The translations under genes and the position numbers were made by a program. 64,000 nt of DNA from contig NZ_WWJX01000161.1 in NCBI RefSeq assembly GCF_009865215.1, positions 1 to 64,000 of the forward strand. Direction: 5' to 3'. This DNA is from Streptomyces sp. SID3343 (lineage in GTDB: Bacteria > Actinomycetota > Actinomycetes > Streptomycetales > Streptomycetaceae). This document shows, piece after piece, positions 1-8,528 of this stretch. Within the stretch, counting starts at the first letter, position 1. Every line of letters starts with the position of its first letter. The notes under the pieces were generated by a model that was not told where the DNA came from, searched no databases, and saw nothing but the letters and a program-made list of their open reading frames with translations.

Positions 1-860
1 CCCAGGGTTCCGTCGGGCCGCAGGACGACCTCGGGATCGCCCGTGACGGCCATCGCTCCGCCGGGTGTGGTCTGTTGCCACGGCTTGAAGTCGCTTCCCG
101 GGCCCGCCTTGTTGCCCGTCCCCATCACCACCCCGCCCGTGGTCCGCACGTACACGCTGATCGTGCCGTCGGCGTATCGCACGACCGAGGGCCGACCCGC
201 GAACCCGCCCTGCGAGCTCAACTGTTGCCACGGACCGAAGCCCGCCCCGGGCGCGGACTGCCCCCGCCCGTACACGTTTCCGTCCGCCTGTACCGCGTAC
301 GTCCCGATCGTGCCGTTTCCCCACAGCACCATCTCCGGACCACCCAGAACGGATTCGGTCCACCATGTCGTCTGCTTGCGCGCACCCGGCCAGCCGAAAC
401 TGATGTGCACGTGATCGGTATGCGGGCTGCTTCCGCTGTACGCGGACCACGATTTCGTGTTCGCCGCCCAGATGCGGCGGTTCCAGATGAGGTACATGAC
501 GCCCATGCGCCGGGCGAGGGCATGCTGGTTGTTCCATCGGTCGGTCGCCAACAACCAGGCGACCAGAGCGTCCCCCTGCGCTCGTTGATTTCCGTCGTTT
601 GCGTTGAAGGGATAGTCGAGCGCTCGACCCTCCTTGTGTTCGCTGCGCCCTTCCGCACCGCACGACCGGCCGATTCCGAGGTCGCCGCGACCGTACGTGG
701 CCTTCAGCAGGTCGCGGATGCTCAGGACGCCCGGCTTGGGTGTCGGATCGCATCCGGTCTGGCCCTGGTAGGGCTGGTATCCGTCGATGCGGGGACCGAA
801 ATCCGGAGCCGAGGGGTGCAGGGCGGCCACCGCCGACCGACCTTGGGTTTCAGTTGACAT
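1..860 (-). CDS. M15-like peptidase domain plus beta-propeller/lectin-like repeats, 3' end cut by window edge
   Basis: The reading frame is open from an ATG at 860 to the window edge, so the C-terminus is missing. Residues 1-155 contain an EHKEGRALDY segment and an HTDHVHISF segment, the paired zinc-binding His/Asp and His/His motifs of M15-like (ARB_07466-type) peptidase domains. After that come repeated blocks (VLWGNGTIGTYAVQADGNVYGRG and a degenerate second copy, seen only in part) like the tachylectin/PLL-type propellers fused to secreted actinobacterial proteins. A GGAG element lies 11 bases before the chosen ATG. No signal peptide is visible at this start, which is odd for the family; a missed upstream start or non-classical export is possible. 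The substrate is unknown; a cell-wall peptide is the family-based guess. Confidence 0.75.
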   Translation of the reverse strand, partial: MSTETQGRSAVAALHPSAPDFGPRIDGYQPYQGQTGCDPTPKPGVLSIRDLLKATYGRGDLGIGRSCGAEGRSEHKEGRALDYPFNANDGNQRAQGDALVAWLLATDRWNNQHALARRMGVMYLIWNRRIWAANTKSWSAYSGSSPHTDHVHISFGWPGARKQTTWWTESVLGGPEMVLWGNGTIGTYAVQADGNVYGRGQSAPGAGFGPWQQLSSQGGFAGRPSVVRYADGTISVYVRTTGGVVMGTGNKAGPGSDFKPWQQTTPGGAMAVTGDPEVVLRPDGTL

Positions 861-1436
861 GGACTGCTCCGATCCTCGTACGTGTGGTGCTCGGCGCGAA
901 CCGCTTCTTCCGTCGCGGTGCGGGTGTGACCCATCCGTGAGGTCGGCGACCACGCGACACTCACCAAAACGAGTCGATGTCCCCGGAGTGACGAGCGAGC
1001 CGGTGGTGGTCGACATCGATTCCATCGCCGGCTCGTTCCTTCTCCTCGCCGGGGAATCCGGTCGACTCCCTCTGTGGGGAGAACGCTGCGGGTGGCCTTC
1101 TCGTATGACAGGCCGCCCGACAAAAATCGATACACCCGGGCTGTTGGCCTCGACCCGCCCGAGTCCGGTGGCGCCGTCGACGGATCCACCCCGACGGCGC
1201 CGGTCGCCCCTTCTGCGTCATCGCGCTCGATCGGATCGGCACGGGTGACTCTCCAACCGCGGATTCACGCGTCGGCGCGAAAATCGTGACCGGCCCGGCA
1301 CGGCATCCGCGTCGCGAGGCCGTCCGGGTCTTGACGGTTCACTTCTCGGCGAGTCCGACCGGCGCGGGTGCCGTCGCGGCCCAGGCTGTTTCCGTGACCG
1401 TGTCAGCGCGGACGCGGCGCGAGCGAAAGGACGAAC
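861..1436. other. Intergenic region between divergent genes
   Basis: I see no convincing gene here; the open frames lack codon bias and homology. A perfect 10-bp inverted repeat (GGCGCCGTCG, 1170-1179, pairing with 1192-1201 across 12 bases) is the only notable structure. The region should hold the two divergent promoters, but I cannot place them. Confidence 0.5.
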
Positions 1437-2831
1437 ATGACGAGCACGCGCGGCCGCATCGCCGCCCTGCTGGGCGCCCTCGCAATGATCGCCGGCGCCA
1501 CCCCCGTCACCCCTTCGGCCGGTGTCGCCGGCCCGGTCGAATCCGCCCGCGTCGGCGAGATCACCGGTCGGGCACCGTGCCCGGACGCCCCCGAGTTCAC
1601 CTGCGCAACCCTGACCGTCCCGTTCGACCACAGCGGTGCCACTCCCGGCACCCTCGGCCTCGATGTGGCCGTCACCGGCAACACCACGGCGCCCAAAGGC
1701 GACCTGCTGTTCCTCACCGGTGGCCCCGGCCAGCCCGGAGTCTCGGCGATGAGGCGGATGGCGAGCCGGCTGGCGCCCGTCCTGAAGGCCTACCGGCTGG
1801 TGATGTACGACCAGCGCGGCACCGGCCGGGGCGCGCTCCGCTGCCCGGGCCTCCAGGCGGACATGGGCTCCTCCGACCTCGCCGTACCACGCAGGCAGTC
1901 GATCGCCGAGTGCGCCGCCGCTCTCGGCCCCAACGCCCGTCACTACAGCACGGCGGACACCGTCGCCGACATCGACCTGCTGCGCCGCGCCCTCGGCGAC
2001 CGGCGCCTGACCCTGGACGGGGTCTCGTACGGCAGCTTCGTCGCCGAACGGTACGCGCTCGCCCACCCGGCGCACGTGACCCGGCTGGTGCTCGACTCGG
2101 TGGTGCCGCAACAGGGTTACGACCCGCTGGACCTGGCCGCGCTGCCCGCGAGTGCCCGGGTTCTGCGGGCCGCGTGCCTGGCCACCGACTGCACGACCGA
2201 CCCGGCCGCCGACCTCGCCGCCACCGTTCGGCGCTACGGCAACGGGGCGCAGATCCTGAGCACGCTCACCGGCTACGGGTTCGTCGACCCGGACTACGCA
2301 GGGGTCCCGGAAACCCTGCACGAGGCCGCCGCCGGGCAGCCCGCGAAGCTCCGTGACCTCTTCGAGCTCGTCCGCCGGCAGGTCGACACCGCGTCGGCCG
2401 AAGAGCTCAGCCAGGGGCTGCACTCCGCCGCCCTGTGCGCCGACTCGCACTTCCCGTGGGGCACCACCGACACCCCCATCGCGGGCCGCGCGGCGGCGCT
2501 CGAGCACACCGGGCGGCGGCTGACGGCCGAGCAGACCTGGCCCTACGACCCGGCGACCGCCACCGGGCTCGGCAGCCTCCTGGTCTGCCTCGCCTGGCCG
2601 CGCGAACAGGTGCCTCCCACGCCCCCGGGCCACCGCATGCTGCCGAACGTTCCGGTCCTGCTGCTCGGCGGCGACCGGGACCTTTCCACGCCGTACGAAC
2701 TGCTCCACCAGCAGGCCCGCTCGGTGCACGATCCGCGGATCGTGATCGTGCCCGGGGCGGCGCACTCGGTGCAGAACCGGGCGACGAACCCGGCCGGACG
2801 GCAGGCGGTGTACGACTTCCTACTGAAGTAG
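1437..2831 (+). CDS. Secreted alpha/beta hydrolase with TAP-like C-terminal domain
   Basis: The 464-residue protein starts with a Sec-type signal peptide (Arg-rich start, hydrophobic core, small-residue cleavage region near residue 30). The alpha/beta hydrolase core shows the oxyanion-region LTGGPGQPG segment, YDQRGTGRG, and the nucleophile elbow GVSYGS with the catalytic Ser. The C-terminal TAP-like lid/domain carries LLLGGDRDLSTP with the acid and GAAHSVQ with the catalytic His. Members are extracellular tripeptidyl aminopeptidases or esterases of streptomycetes, so peptide release outside the cell is the likely role. An AAGGAC ribosome site precedes the ATG. It stands alone between a divergent and a convergent neighbour. 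Confidence 0.9.
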   Translation: MTSTRGRIAALLGALAMIAGATPVTPSAGVAGPVESARVGEITGRAPCPDAPEFTCATLTVPFDHSGATPGTLGLDVAVTGNTTAPKGDLLFLTGGPGQPGVSAMRRMASRLAPVLKAYRLVMYDQRGTGRGALRCPGLQADMGSSDLAVPRRQSIAECAAALGPNARHYSTADTVADIDLLRRALGDRRLTLDGVSYGSFVAERYALAHPAHVTRLVLDSVVPQQGYDPLDLAALPASARVLRAACLATDCTTDPAADLAATVRRYGNGAQILSTLTGYGFVDPDYAGVPETLHEAAAGQPAKLRDLFELVRRQVDTASAEELSQGLHSAALCADSHFPWGTTDTPIAGRAAALEHTGRRLTAEQTWPYDPATATGLGSLLVCLAWPREQVPPTPPGHRMLPNVPVLLLGGDRDLSTPYELLHQQARSVHDPRIVIVPGAAHSVQNRATNPAGRQAVYDFLLK

Positions 2832-2989
2832 CGCACGCCGTCGCCGAGCGGTCCCACAGGCGGACGAAGCCGCCCGGCGCCTCGCCGACAACCGGAATCC
2901 GCTCGGCCCGGCACCTGGTGTTCCCGATCCACCACGGGCCGCGGTGGCTGGGGCTGCCCCCTTTCGCGAACCGGGCAACGGTCTCGTCC

Positions 2990-3499
2990 TTACTCCGGGG
3001 CCGGTACGAACACCACCGGCGTGCGGCTGTGGCGCAGGCAGTACAGGCCGACTCCGCCCGGGTTCTCCGGCGAGTGGATACTCGTCGTGCCCAGGACCAG
3101 CAGCTCCGCTTCCTTCGCCCGGTTCACCAGCACGCTTCCGGGCGGCCCCTCGATCGGGGCCGCCAAGACCCGGGTCGGCGCCTCCGGGTCGCGGAACAAC
3201 TCGGCCAATGCGTGCCGCAGGCGCTCGCGAGCCACCTCCACCGGGGCATCACTTCCCGGGAAGTCCGGCTTCGCGTCATCGGGTTGCTGCCATACCGCCA
3301 CCACATCCAGCACCGACCCCCGCTCGCGCGCCTGCTTTGCCGCCCAGCGCAGGGCGACAACGCACCCGTAGGAACCATCCAGGCCCACCACGACCCGCCG
3401 CCGGCGATCGTGCGGCTCCATGGCGGCCTCGTACACCTCATGTACCCGCGCCGTCACGGCTGCGGCGCCCGGTGCCTGGTGCTTGTTGTTCGTGTGCAT
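2990..3499 (-). CDS. Universal stress protein, UspA family
   Basis: A single Usp domain of 169 residues. The N-terminal strand and helix read RRVVVGLDGSYGCVVALRWAA and the C-terminal ligand-loop region reads LLVLGTTSIHSPENPGGVGLY. The loop only partly keeps the G-2x-G-9x-G(S/T) ATP-binding pattern, so nucleotide binding is uncertain. The start ATG (3497-3499) is set by a GGGAG site 7 bases upstream; a longer frame exists but has no coding character. A GGGCC-N4-GGCCC box lies at 3610-3623. Usp genes are standard members of DevR/OsdR dormancy regulons, which matches the kinase/regulator pair downstream. Confidence 0.85.
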   Translation of the reverse strand: MHTNNKHQAPGAAAVTARVHEVYEAAMEPHDRRRRVVVGLDGSYGCVVALRWAAKQARERGSVLDVVAVWQQPDDAKPDFPGSDAPVEVARERLRHALAELFRDPEAPTRVLAAPIEGPPGSVLVNRAKEAELLVLGTTSIHSPENPGGVGLYCLRHSRTPVVFVPAPE

Positions 3500-4190
3500 A
3501 TCGGTCTCCCTGTCGTGTGTGGTCGGGGCGGCCGGCGCCCCTCGCGGCGGGCGGCTGCGGGCGCCATGGCTCACCTCACCAGCCTGCGTCGGCGGCGGGA
3601 TCGTCGCCAGGGCCGGGTGGCCCGTTTGAACGGAGGACACCAGGTCGCGCGTACGAGGCGTACGGGGCACATCCGGATGGTTCCGGCGACCCGCAGGCCG
3701 ACATCCTGCGCGGCCCTGGCGTGCGCCGGCACCTCGTCGTAGTCGTTGCGCCCGACCGCGCCGCCTCGGTAGGGCCGCGGACCGGCGCCGCACGCGCACG
3801 CCGTGGACCGCACGATGTGGTTCACCCGCCCCCGCGGCACCGTCCGTCGACCGGCCGACCCGGACCGGGCGACGACGGTACGCGCCCCGAGAGGACCGGC
3901 TCGACGGCCACTGTGATCGTGCGTCCCGCCGGATCGACGACCGAGCGGACATTCAGCCATCGGGTGAACTCTTGCCGACGAAGCCGGCCGACGAAGCCGA
4001 TGACACGTGGATTCGTGCGACTTCGGAGCTCGTGATCAGACTCTTTTATGTCTTATACAGAGAAAATTCTATCAATAGAGCCATTTCGAGAAATAAAACA
4101 AGTGCAAACGGGGGAATAGGATATTTCGGCGTAGGCTGTTCTTTTGTCGGCCGGAGAATTTCTCCGACCGCGCAATCGGAAGGCATTCCC
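3500..4190. other. Intergenic region with a DevR-type box and an AT-rich promoter
   Basis: The left half carries the box at 3610-3623. No gene is supported; a start-less open stretch on the minus strand at about 3860-4040 was considered and set aside. From about 4030 to 4140 the base composition drops sharply in GC, unlike everything around it, and probably holds the promoter of the glycine-rich gene. CGGAGA (4152-4157) and TCTCCG (4161-4166) form a tight inverted repeat 25 bases before that gene's start. Confidence 0.5.
3610..3623. promoter_or_regulatory. Candidate DevR/OsdR box (GGGCC-GGGT-GGCCC)
   Basis: A 14-bp inverted repeat of the form GGGCC-N4-GGCCC, 111 bases upstream of the minus-strand usp start. 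It is one of seven such sites in the first 14 kb. Confidence 0.55.
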
Positions 4191-4814
4191 ATGCGCTTCA
4201 TGCGCACTCCCGCCATTTCCCGGACCCTTGTGGTCGCCGCGATCGCCGTGGCCGGCCTCGCGACCCCAACCCTTGCCTCCGCGTCGGCGCGGGCCGACGC
4301 CGGTGGCGCCGGGACCCGCATCAGCCTTGGCATTCTCGGCCTGCCCGGTGCCAACGGTGCCAACGGCGTGGGCTCCAACGGCGGTCTCGGCGGCCTGGGT
4401 GGCACCGGTGGCGCTGCCGGAGCGAACGGCAACGGCGGCCTCGGTGGTGCCGGTGGCAACGCCGACGGCAACGGAAGCATCGGTGGTGCCGGTGGCACCG
4501 GTGGCGCGGGCGGAGCGAACGGAAACGGCGGCAACGGCGGCCTCGGCGGTGGTGCCACACTCGGCGGGACCGGTGGCAAGGGCGGCGTAGGTGGCGTCGG
4601 CAACGCCGGCACCGGGATCGCCGGCGGCAAGGGCGGCAACGGCGGCGCCTCCACGGCGGGCGGCGGTCACCAGGGCGGCCTTGGAGGCGCCGGGGGCGCG
4701 GCCAGCCCGGTGTGCCCCGGCAAGCCCGGTGGCAACGGCACCGCCGCCACTTTCGGCGCGGACGGTACGACCGGGGCGACCGGCGCAGCCGGCCGCTCCA
4801 CTCTTCCCTGCTGA
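4191..4814 (+). CDS. Secreted glycine-rich (PGRS/collagen-like) protein
   Basis: The 207-residue product has a clear signal peptide (MRFMRTPAISRTLVVAAIAVAG..., Ala-rich cleavage region near residue 35) followed by about 150 residues of irregular GGxGGxGG repeats rich in Asn, Ala, Leu and Thr. This resembles mycobacterial PGRS tails or glycine-rich surface proteins rather than strict Gly-X-Y collagen. Two Cys residues near the C-terminus (VCPGKP and the final LPC) could form a disulfide. An upstream in-frame start exists, but ATG 4191 follows a GGAAGG site and gives the signal peptide. The function is unknown; an extracellular matrix or surface role is inference. Its 3' end overlaps the convergent flavoprotein gene by about 148 bases. 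Confidence 0.8.
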   Translation: MRFMRTPAISRTLVVAAIAVAGLATPTLASASARADAGGAGTRISLGILGLPGANGANGVGSNGGLGGLGGTGGAAGANGNGGLGGAGGNADGNGSIGGAGGTGGAGGANGNGGNGGLGGGATLGGTGGKGGVGGVGNAGTGIAGGKGGNGGASTAGGGHQGGLGGAGGAASPVCPGKPGGNGTAATFGADGTTGATGAAGRSTLPC

Positions 4815-5248
4815 GACGCCATCGGCGGCCTCGGGGCGGCGATCCCGTGTATGAGGTGACCGGTGACGAGCTCCGAGGTGACGCGAAACCACGCCTGTTG
4901 TTCGTCACCGCCCTCGACTTGGGGCAGCAGGCGGTCCAGACGAGCGACGATCGCGGGGTCCTGGACGAGGGACGCGTGGCCGGTGATGGTGCCCGTCCAG
5001 CCGGTATCCGCAGCCTGGTCGATGTGGTCCGCCTGGAACGCGACCACCGTGTCACGGGCCGCCTTGACCAGTGACGAGCCGATCGGGGTGCGAAACACCA
5101 CACACTCCCGGTCGAGCGCGAAGGCCACCAGGTGGACGGCGGGAAGAGCGCTCTCGCTCACGATGACGCGTCCCAGCGATGCGCTCGCCATCAGCTCCAG
5201 GGTCTCGTGGCGACCCAGAGGGCGTTTCGTCGGGGCGTGTTCGCTCAT
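4667..5248 (-). CDS. Pyridoxamine 5'-phosphate oxidase-family FMN-binding protein
   Basis: Residues 1-140 match the small flavin-binding split-barrel proteins common in actinobacterial hypoxia regulons: RHETLELMASASLGRVIVSE, then AVHLVAFALDRECVVFRT, the VAFQADHIDQAADTGWTGTITG core, and WFRVTSELVTGHLI at the end. These bind FMN or F420, but the substrate cannot be told from sequence. The 193-residue frame runs on past the usual end as a Pro/Ala-rich tail that is antisense to the 3' end of the glycine-rich gene; part of the tail may be an accident of a missing stop. The ATG at 5248 follows a GGTGGGGA site. A box at 5284-5297 ends only 36 bases upstream, an ideal activator position. Confidence 0.8.
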   Translation of the reverse strand: MSEHAPTKRPLGRHETLELMASASLGRVIVSESALPAVHLVAFALDRECVVFRTPIGSSLVKAARDTVVAFQADHIDQAADTGWTGTITGHASLVQDPAIVARLDRLLPQVEGGDEQQAWFRVTSELVTGHLIHGIAAPRPPMASQQGRVERPAAPVAPVVPSAPKVAAVPLPPGLPGHTGLAAPPAPPRPPW

Positions 5249-5283
5249 TTCCCCACCCTCGAATCCCGACCCGATCCAGGGAA

Positions 5284-5297
5284 GGGCCGAAGGGCCC
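5284..5297. promoter_or_regulatory. Candidate DevR/OsdR box (GGGCC-GAAG-GGCCC)
   Basis: This 14-bp inverted repeat begins 36 bases upstream of the flavoprotein start on the minus strand. Confidence 0.65.
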
Positions 5298-5688
5298 TGT
5301 GGTCGCGGGACGGACCCAACTCTCCAGAACAAATCCTCGGGTGGAAAGCCTCGGCGGAAACCGGTGGGGCGGATCAGGACTCGTCGGTCCTCGAAGCGGC
5401 ACAACCGTCGCCGGACCCGGATGTCGCCGTGCGAGTGCACCGCCGGCGGGCTCGGAACCGGCGTGCCCGGCGGCGCCGCATGCGCGAGCCACCGCCATAG
5501 CAGCTCGGGAAGTTCGTCTTCGGGATCGCGGCGCATGGGATCGGGGGTCGGCGTGGGGGCGGGTTCCTCCGGATGTGCGGACGGGTCCTCGCGTGATGCC
5601 GGGCCCCCTGGGGCGGCTGACGTGTGGGATGACTAAACAGGTTCGGCCGGCAACCGTCGCATGGGCTCCCGGCCGAGCCGCAGATGGG

Positions 5689-6333
5689 TCAGAGCAGCCA
5701 GCGGTTGCGTCGGACGATCGGCAGACGGGCCCACACGGCGCCCAGGCCCAGTCGGCTGCCTACGGCGATCGCGGCCAAGGCGATCAGGGATGTCGCGTAG
5801 ACGACGTGGTAGTCGGTGAACGGGTTGGTGGAGGAGGTGGCCCTGCCGGTGTCCAAGTGTTTGGCGGGCGGCCATTCGGCGATCCACATCAGCGCCATCA
5901 TGGCGGTGCCGGCCAGGGCCGCCAAGCGAATGCCGACGCCCAGGATCAAGGCGACGCCGACGCTGAGCAGGCCGAGCATGAACAGCCAGTCCGCCCATGG
6001 CTCGCCGGCCCAGCCGCGCAGCCACCCCGCCATCGGTCCGACGTGCACGTGCGACAGGAAGCCCTGGGTGGGGGAGCCGCCGTCGACCCAACCCTTGCCA
6101 CCCGCAGTGGCGTAGCCGAACCCGAAGGCCTTGTCGAGGAATGCCCACAAGAACACGAAACCCAGCACGATCCGAAGTCCCGCAATGGCGACATCGGCGC
6201 GAACCGACGCGATCGCCGAGGACGCCGTCGTCACGTCGCGCGCGGTGTTGTCGGCCGCAGGCCGGCTTGCGGGGGTCGAGCGGTTCTGCAGATGGAAGCG
6301 CGGAGTCAAACGGTGGCCGTGCGACGTCGCCAT
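5689..6333 (-). CDS. DoxX-family membrane protein
   Basis: The 214-residue protein has four hydrophobic segments: AIAGLRIVLGFVFLWAFLDKAF, the region around WADWLFMLGLLSVGVALILGVG, LAALAGTAMMALMWIAEW, and a last one near YATSLIALAAIAVG. The order and the FLDKAFG motif match the DoxX/DoxD (thiosulfate:quinone oxidoreductase-like) family. A strong GGGAGGGAA site precedes ATG 6333. Related DoxX genes in streptomycetes sit beside Usp and DevS/DevR genes. A redox or quinone-linked membrane role is inferred. A box at 6441-6454 lies 108 bases upstream. Confidence 0.85.
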   Translation of the reverse strand: MATSHGHRLTPRFHLQNRSTPASRPAADNTARDVTTASSAIASVRADVAIAGLRIVLGFVFLWAFLDKAFGFGYATAGGKGWVDGGSPTQGFLSHVHVGPMAGWLRGWAGEPWADWLFMLGLLSVGVALILGVGIRLAALAGTAMMALMWIAEWPPAKHLDTGRATSSTNPFTDYHVVYATSLIALAAIAVGSRLGLGAVWARLPIVRRNRWLL

Positions 6334-6440
6334 GTCGGTTCCCTCCCGATGGACGCCGGGCGCATCGCCCGGCGCTCGACCGCCGACGTGATTCCTGCGG
6401 TCGTGACATCAGCCTCCAGCGGGGCGGGGTCCCGGCCACA

Positions 6441-6454
6441 GGGCCGACCGGCCC
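6441..6454. promoter_or_regulatory. Candidate DevR/OsdR box (GGGCC-GACC-GGCCC)
   Basis: This 14-bp inverted repeat lies upstream of the minus-strand doxX-like gene. Confidence 0.6.
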
Positions 6455-6606
6455 GACCCGCCGGGTCCAACAGCCGGTTGCCGTCAGCCGAAAGGCGCGA
6501 CCAGGCGGAGGCACCCGTGGTGGAACCCGGTGTGCCCGGCCCGGCCCGGCCCGACCGGACGGGTGCGGTGCGAAGCTGTAGGGAGCGTGTCGTAGAGAGC
6601 GTGTCG

Positions 6607-8310
6607 TCAGGCCAGCGGGACACACCATTCCAGGATCGCGCCGCCGTTCGATCCGGGGCCGAAGGAGCAGGAGCCGCCCAGACTTTCGGCCCGTTCGCGC
6701 AGATTGCCCAAGCCGCTCTCGCGGGTCGTGGTGGCGGGTGGTCCCACACCGTCGTCGAGTATTCGCACCCGCAGTCGCTCGTCGTTCGTTTCCACGTGCG
6801 TCTCGACGCGACTCGCGTGTGCGTGCCGAGCCGCGTTCGCCAGCGCTTCGCGCAGGACCGCGATGACGTGTACGGCAATCGGGTCCGGAACCAGAGTGTC
6901 CACCAGACCGTCCACACGCAGCATCGGGGCGAAGCCGAGCATCTCGGTGGCCGCGTCCATTTCGCGCAGGCAGCGTGCACGCAGCCCGGTGCCGGTGTCA
7001 CGGCCCTGGGCCTTGAGCGAAAAGATCGTCGAGCGGATGACCTTGATCGTGTCATCCAACGCGTCGACCGCGGACTCGACACGCTCCAGCGCCTCCGGGT
7101 GGTCGATGAAGCGGGTCGCGCTCTGCAGGGTCATGCCGGTGGCGAACAGGCGCTGGATGGCCAGGTCGTGCAAGTCACGCGCGATCCGGTCGCGGTCCTG
7201 GAAGACGGTCAGCAACTCCGCGTCGCGACGCCGTTCGGCGATCTCCAGTGCCAGCGCCGCATGGTCGGCGAAGCCGGTGATCATGCGCACCACGGCCTCC
7301 GCCAGTTGTGGACGATCCACTCGGTTGGCGATCTGGAGCACACCTCGGACCCGCTCGGGCGTGCCCAACGGCACCAGGAACGCCGATCCGAGATCGAGCC
7401 CCACCGCATGGGCGACCACTGCGCCCGGGTCATGGCTGAGTTCCGTGCTGGTGATCGTCTCGCCCGAGCTGAACACCTTGCCCATCAACGTGCTTTCGCC
7501 CGTCAGGACCAACCCTCGGATCCGCTCCGCGAACGGGCCCTCGGCGGCTTCGACAACCAGGTCCCCGGTCCCGGGGACCGGGACCGCCAGAGTGACCAGG
7601 TCGGCATCGGCCATGTCGCGGATGGTCGCGGTGAAGGATTGCAGGACGTCCGTGGGGGCGTCGCCGGAGAGCAGACTGCGGGTCAGTTCCGAACTGGCGG
7701 CCAACCAGCGCTCGCGTCGGCGCACGTCGTCGAACAGGCGCGCGTTGTCGATGGCGACGCCGGCCGCGGCCGCGAGTGTGCGCAACACCGCCTCGTCGTC
7801 CTCGTCGAAGTCCACACCGCCGCGTTTCTCGGTGAGGTAGAGGTTGCCGAACACCGTGTTACGGATGCGGATCGGGACACCCATGAAGGTGTTCATCGGC
7901 GGGTGGCCGTCCGGAAAGCCGAACGAATCCTCGTGTTGCGAGAGGTCGTGCAGGCGCAGCGGGTGGGGGTCGCGGATGATCAGCCCCAGGATGCCGCGTC
8001 CGGTGGGGTACGGTCCGATCCGCCGGCTCGTCTCGGGGTCCAAGCCCACCGTCAGGAACCGCGCGAGTTGTTCCTCGTCGCCGATCACGCCGAGGGCGCC
8101 GTACTCGGCGTCGACGAGCGTCGCCGCCGACTCGACGATCCGGCGGAGCACGGTCTCCAAGTCCAGGTCGCTGCCCACCGACAGTACGGCCTCCAGTAAC
8201 CCGCTCACTCGATCCCGGGTCGCGCGGACCACCTCGACATGGGCCTGGAGCTCGTCCAGCAACTCGTCCAGGCGCATACGTGGCAGCGCGGGTTGCTGGT
8301 CCGACGTCAC
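6607..8310 (-). CDS. devS: DevS/DosT/OsdK-like GAF-GAF sensor histidine kinase
   Basis: The product has two GAF domains (about 55-195 and 220-360), a HisKA_3 H-box RDRIARDLHDLAIQRLF with phospho-His near residue 381, and a HATPase_c domain with NAARHAHAS, LDDGVG and GLGNLRERAESLGG. GAF-A contains GHPPMNTFMGVP; the His (about 136) aligns with the proximal heme ligand His149 of M. tuberculosis DevS, so a heme-based oxygen/redox sensor is likely. The frame is open further upstream, but GTG 8310 follows GGAGGGG at good spacing and matches family length (567 residues). It is oriented away from its partner regulator at 9139. Confidence 0.92.
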   Translation of the reverse strand: MTSDQQPALPRMRLDELLDELQAHVEVVRATRDRVSGLLEAVLSVGSDLDLETVLRRIVESAATLVDAEYGALGVIGDEEQLARFLTVGLDPETSRRIGPYPTGRGILGLIIRDPHPLRLHDLSQHEDSFGFPDGHPPMNTFMGVPIRIRNTVFGNLYLTEKRGGVDFDEDDEAVLRTLAAAAGVAIDNARLFDDVRRRERWLAASSELTRSLLSGDAPTDVLQSFTATIRDMADADLVTLAVPVPGTGDLVVEAAEGPFAERIRGLVLTGESTLMGKVFSSGETITSTELSHDPGAVVAHAVGLDLGSAFLVPLGTPERVRGVLQIANRVDRPQLAEAVVRMITGFADHAALALEIAERRRDAELLTVFQDRDRIARDLHDLAIQRLFATGMTLQSATRFIDHPEALERVESAVDALDDTIKVIRSTIFSLKAQGRDTGTGLRARCLREMDAATEMLGFAPMLRVDGLVDTLVPDPIAVHVIAVLREALANAARHAHASRVETHVETNDERLRVRILDDGVGPPATTTRESGLGNLRERAESLGGSCSFGPGSNGGAILEWCVPLA

Positions 8311-8448
8311 AGCCCCTCCAACGGTTCGGTGACGCGTCGGGACGGTCCCGAGTGCCATCGTGTCAAACCCGGTCGCCCGCGTCTGCACTCGGCCTCGGGC
8401 GCACCTCGCGGTTCGGTTCGACCGGTGCCGGCTGCGGATCCGATCGAG

Positions 8449-8462
8449 GAGCCGAACGGCCC
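8449..8462. promoter_or_regulatory. Candidate DevR/OsdR box, one mismatch (GAGCC-GAAC-GGCCC)
   Basis: It lies in the divergent region between the kinase and the second usp gene, 34 bp centre-to-centre from the perfect box at 8483-8496. Confidence 0.5.
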
Positions 8463-8482
8463 TGGGGAGAGGGCCGAGAGCG

Positions 8483-8496
8483 GGGCCGGAAGGCCC
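8483..8496. promoter_or_regulatory. Candidate DevR/OsdR box (GGGCC-GGAA-GGCCC)
   Basis: It ends 32 bases before the proposed GTG start of the second usp gene, the same geometry as the box before the flavoprotein gene. Confidence 0.6.
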
Positions 8497-8528
8497 TGTG
8501 CGGCGCCACCGAGGCAGAGCAGGCCGAG

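Noticed and set aside
3860-4040. A coding-like minus-strand stretch (RWLNVRSVVDPAGRT)
   Set aside because: It has no start codon, is short, and no family could be recognised.
5179-8199. A 1006-codon open frame on the plus strand
   Set aside because: It is antisense to the flavoprotein, doxX and devS genes, which have clear motifs and ribosome sites.
8338-8350. Palindrome CGGGACGGTCCCG as a mycobacterial-type DevR box
   Set aside because: The arms are right (GGGAC/GTCCC), but the spacer is one base instead of four, so two regulator subunits would not sit as in the known box.
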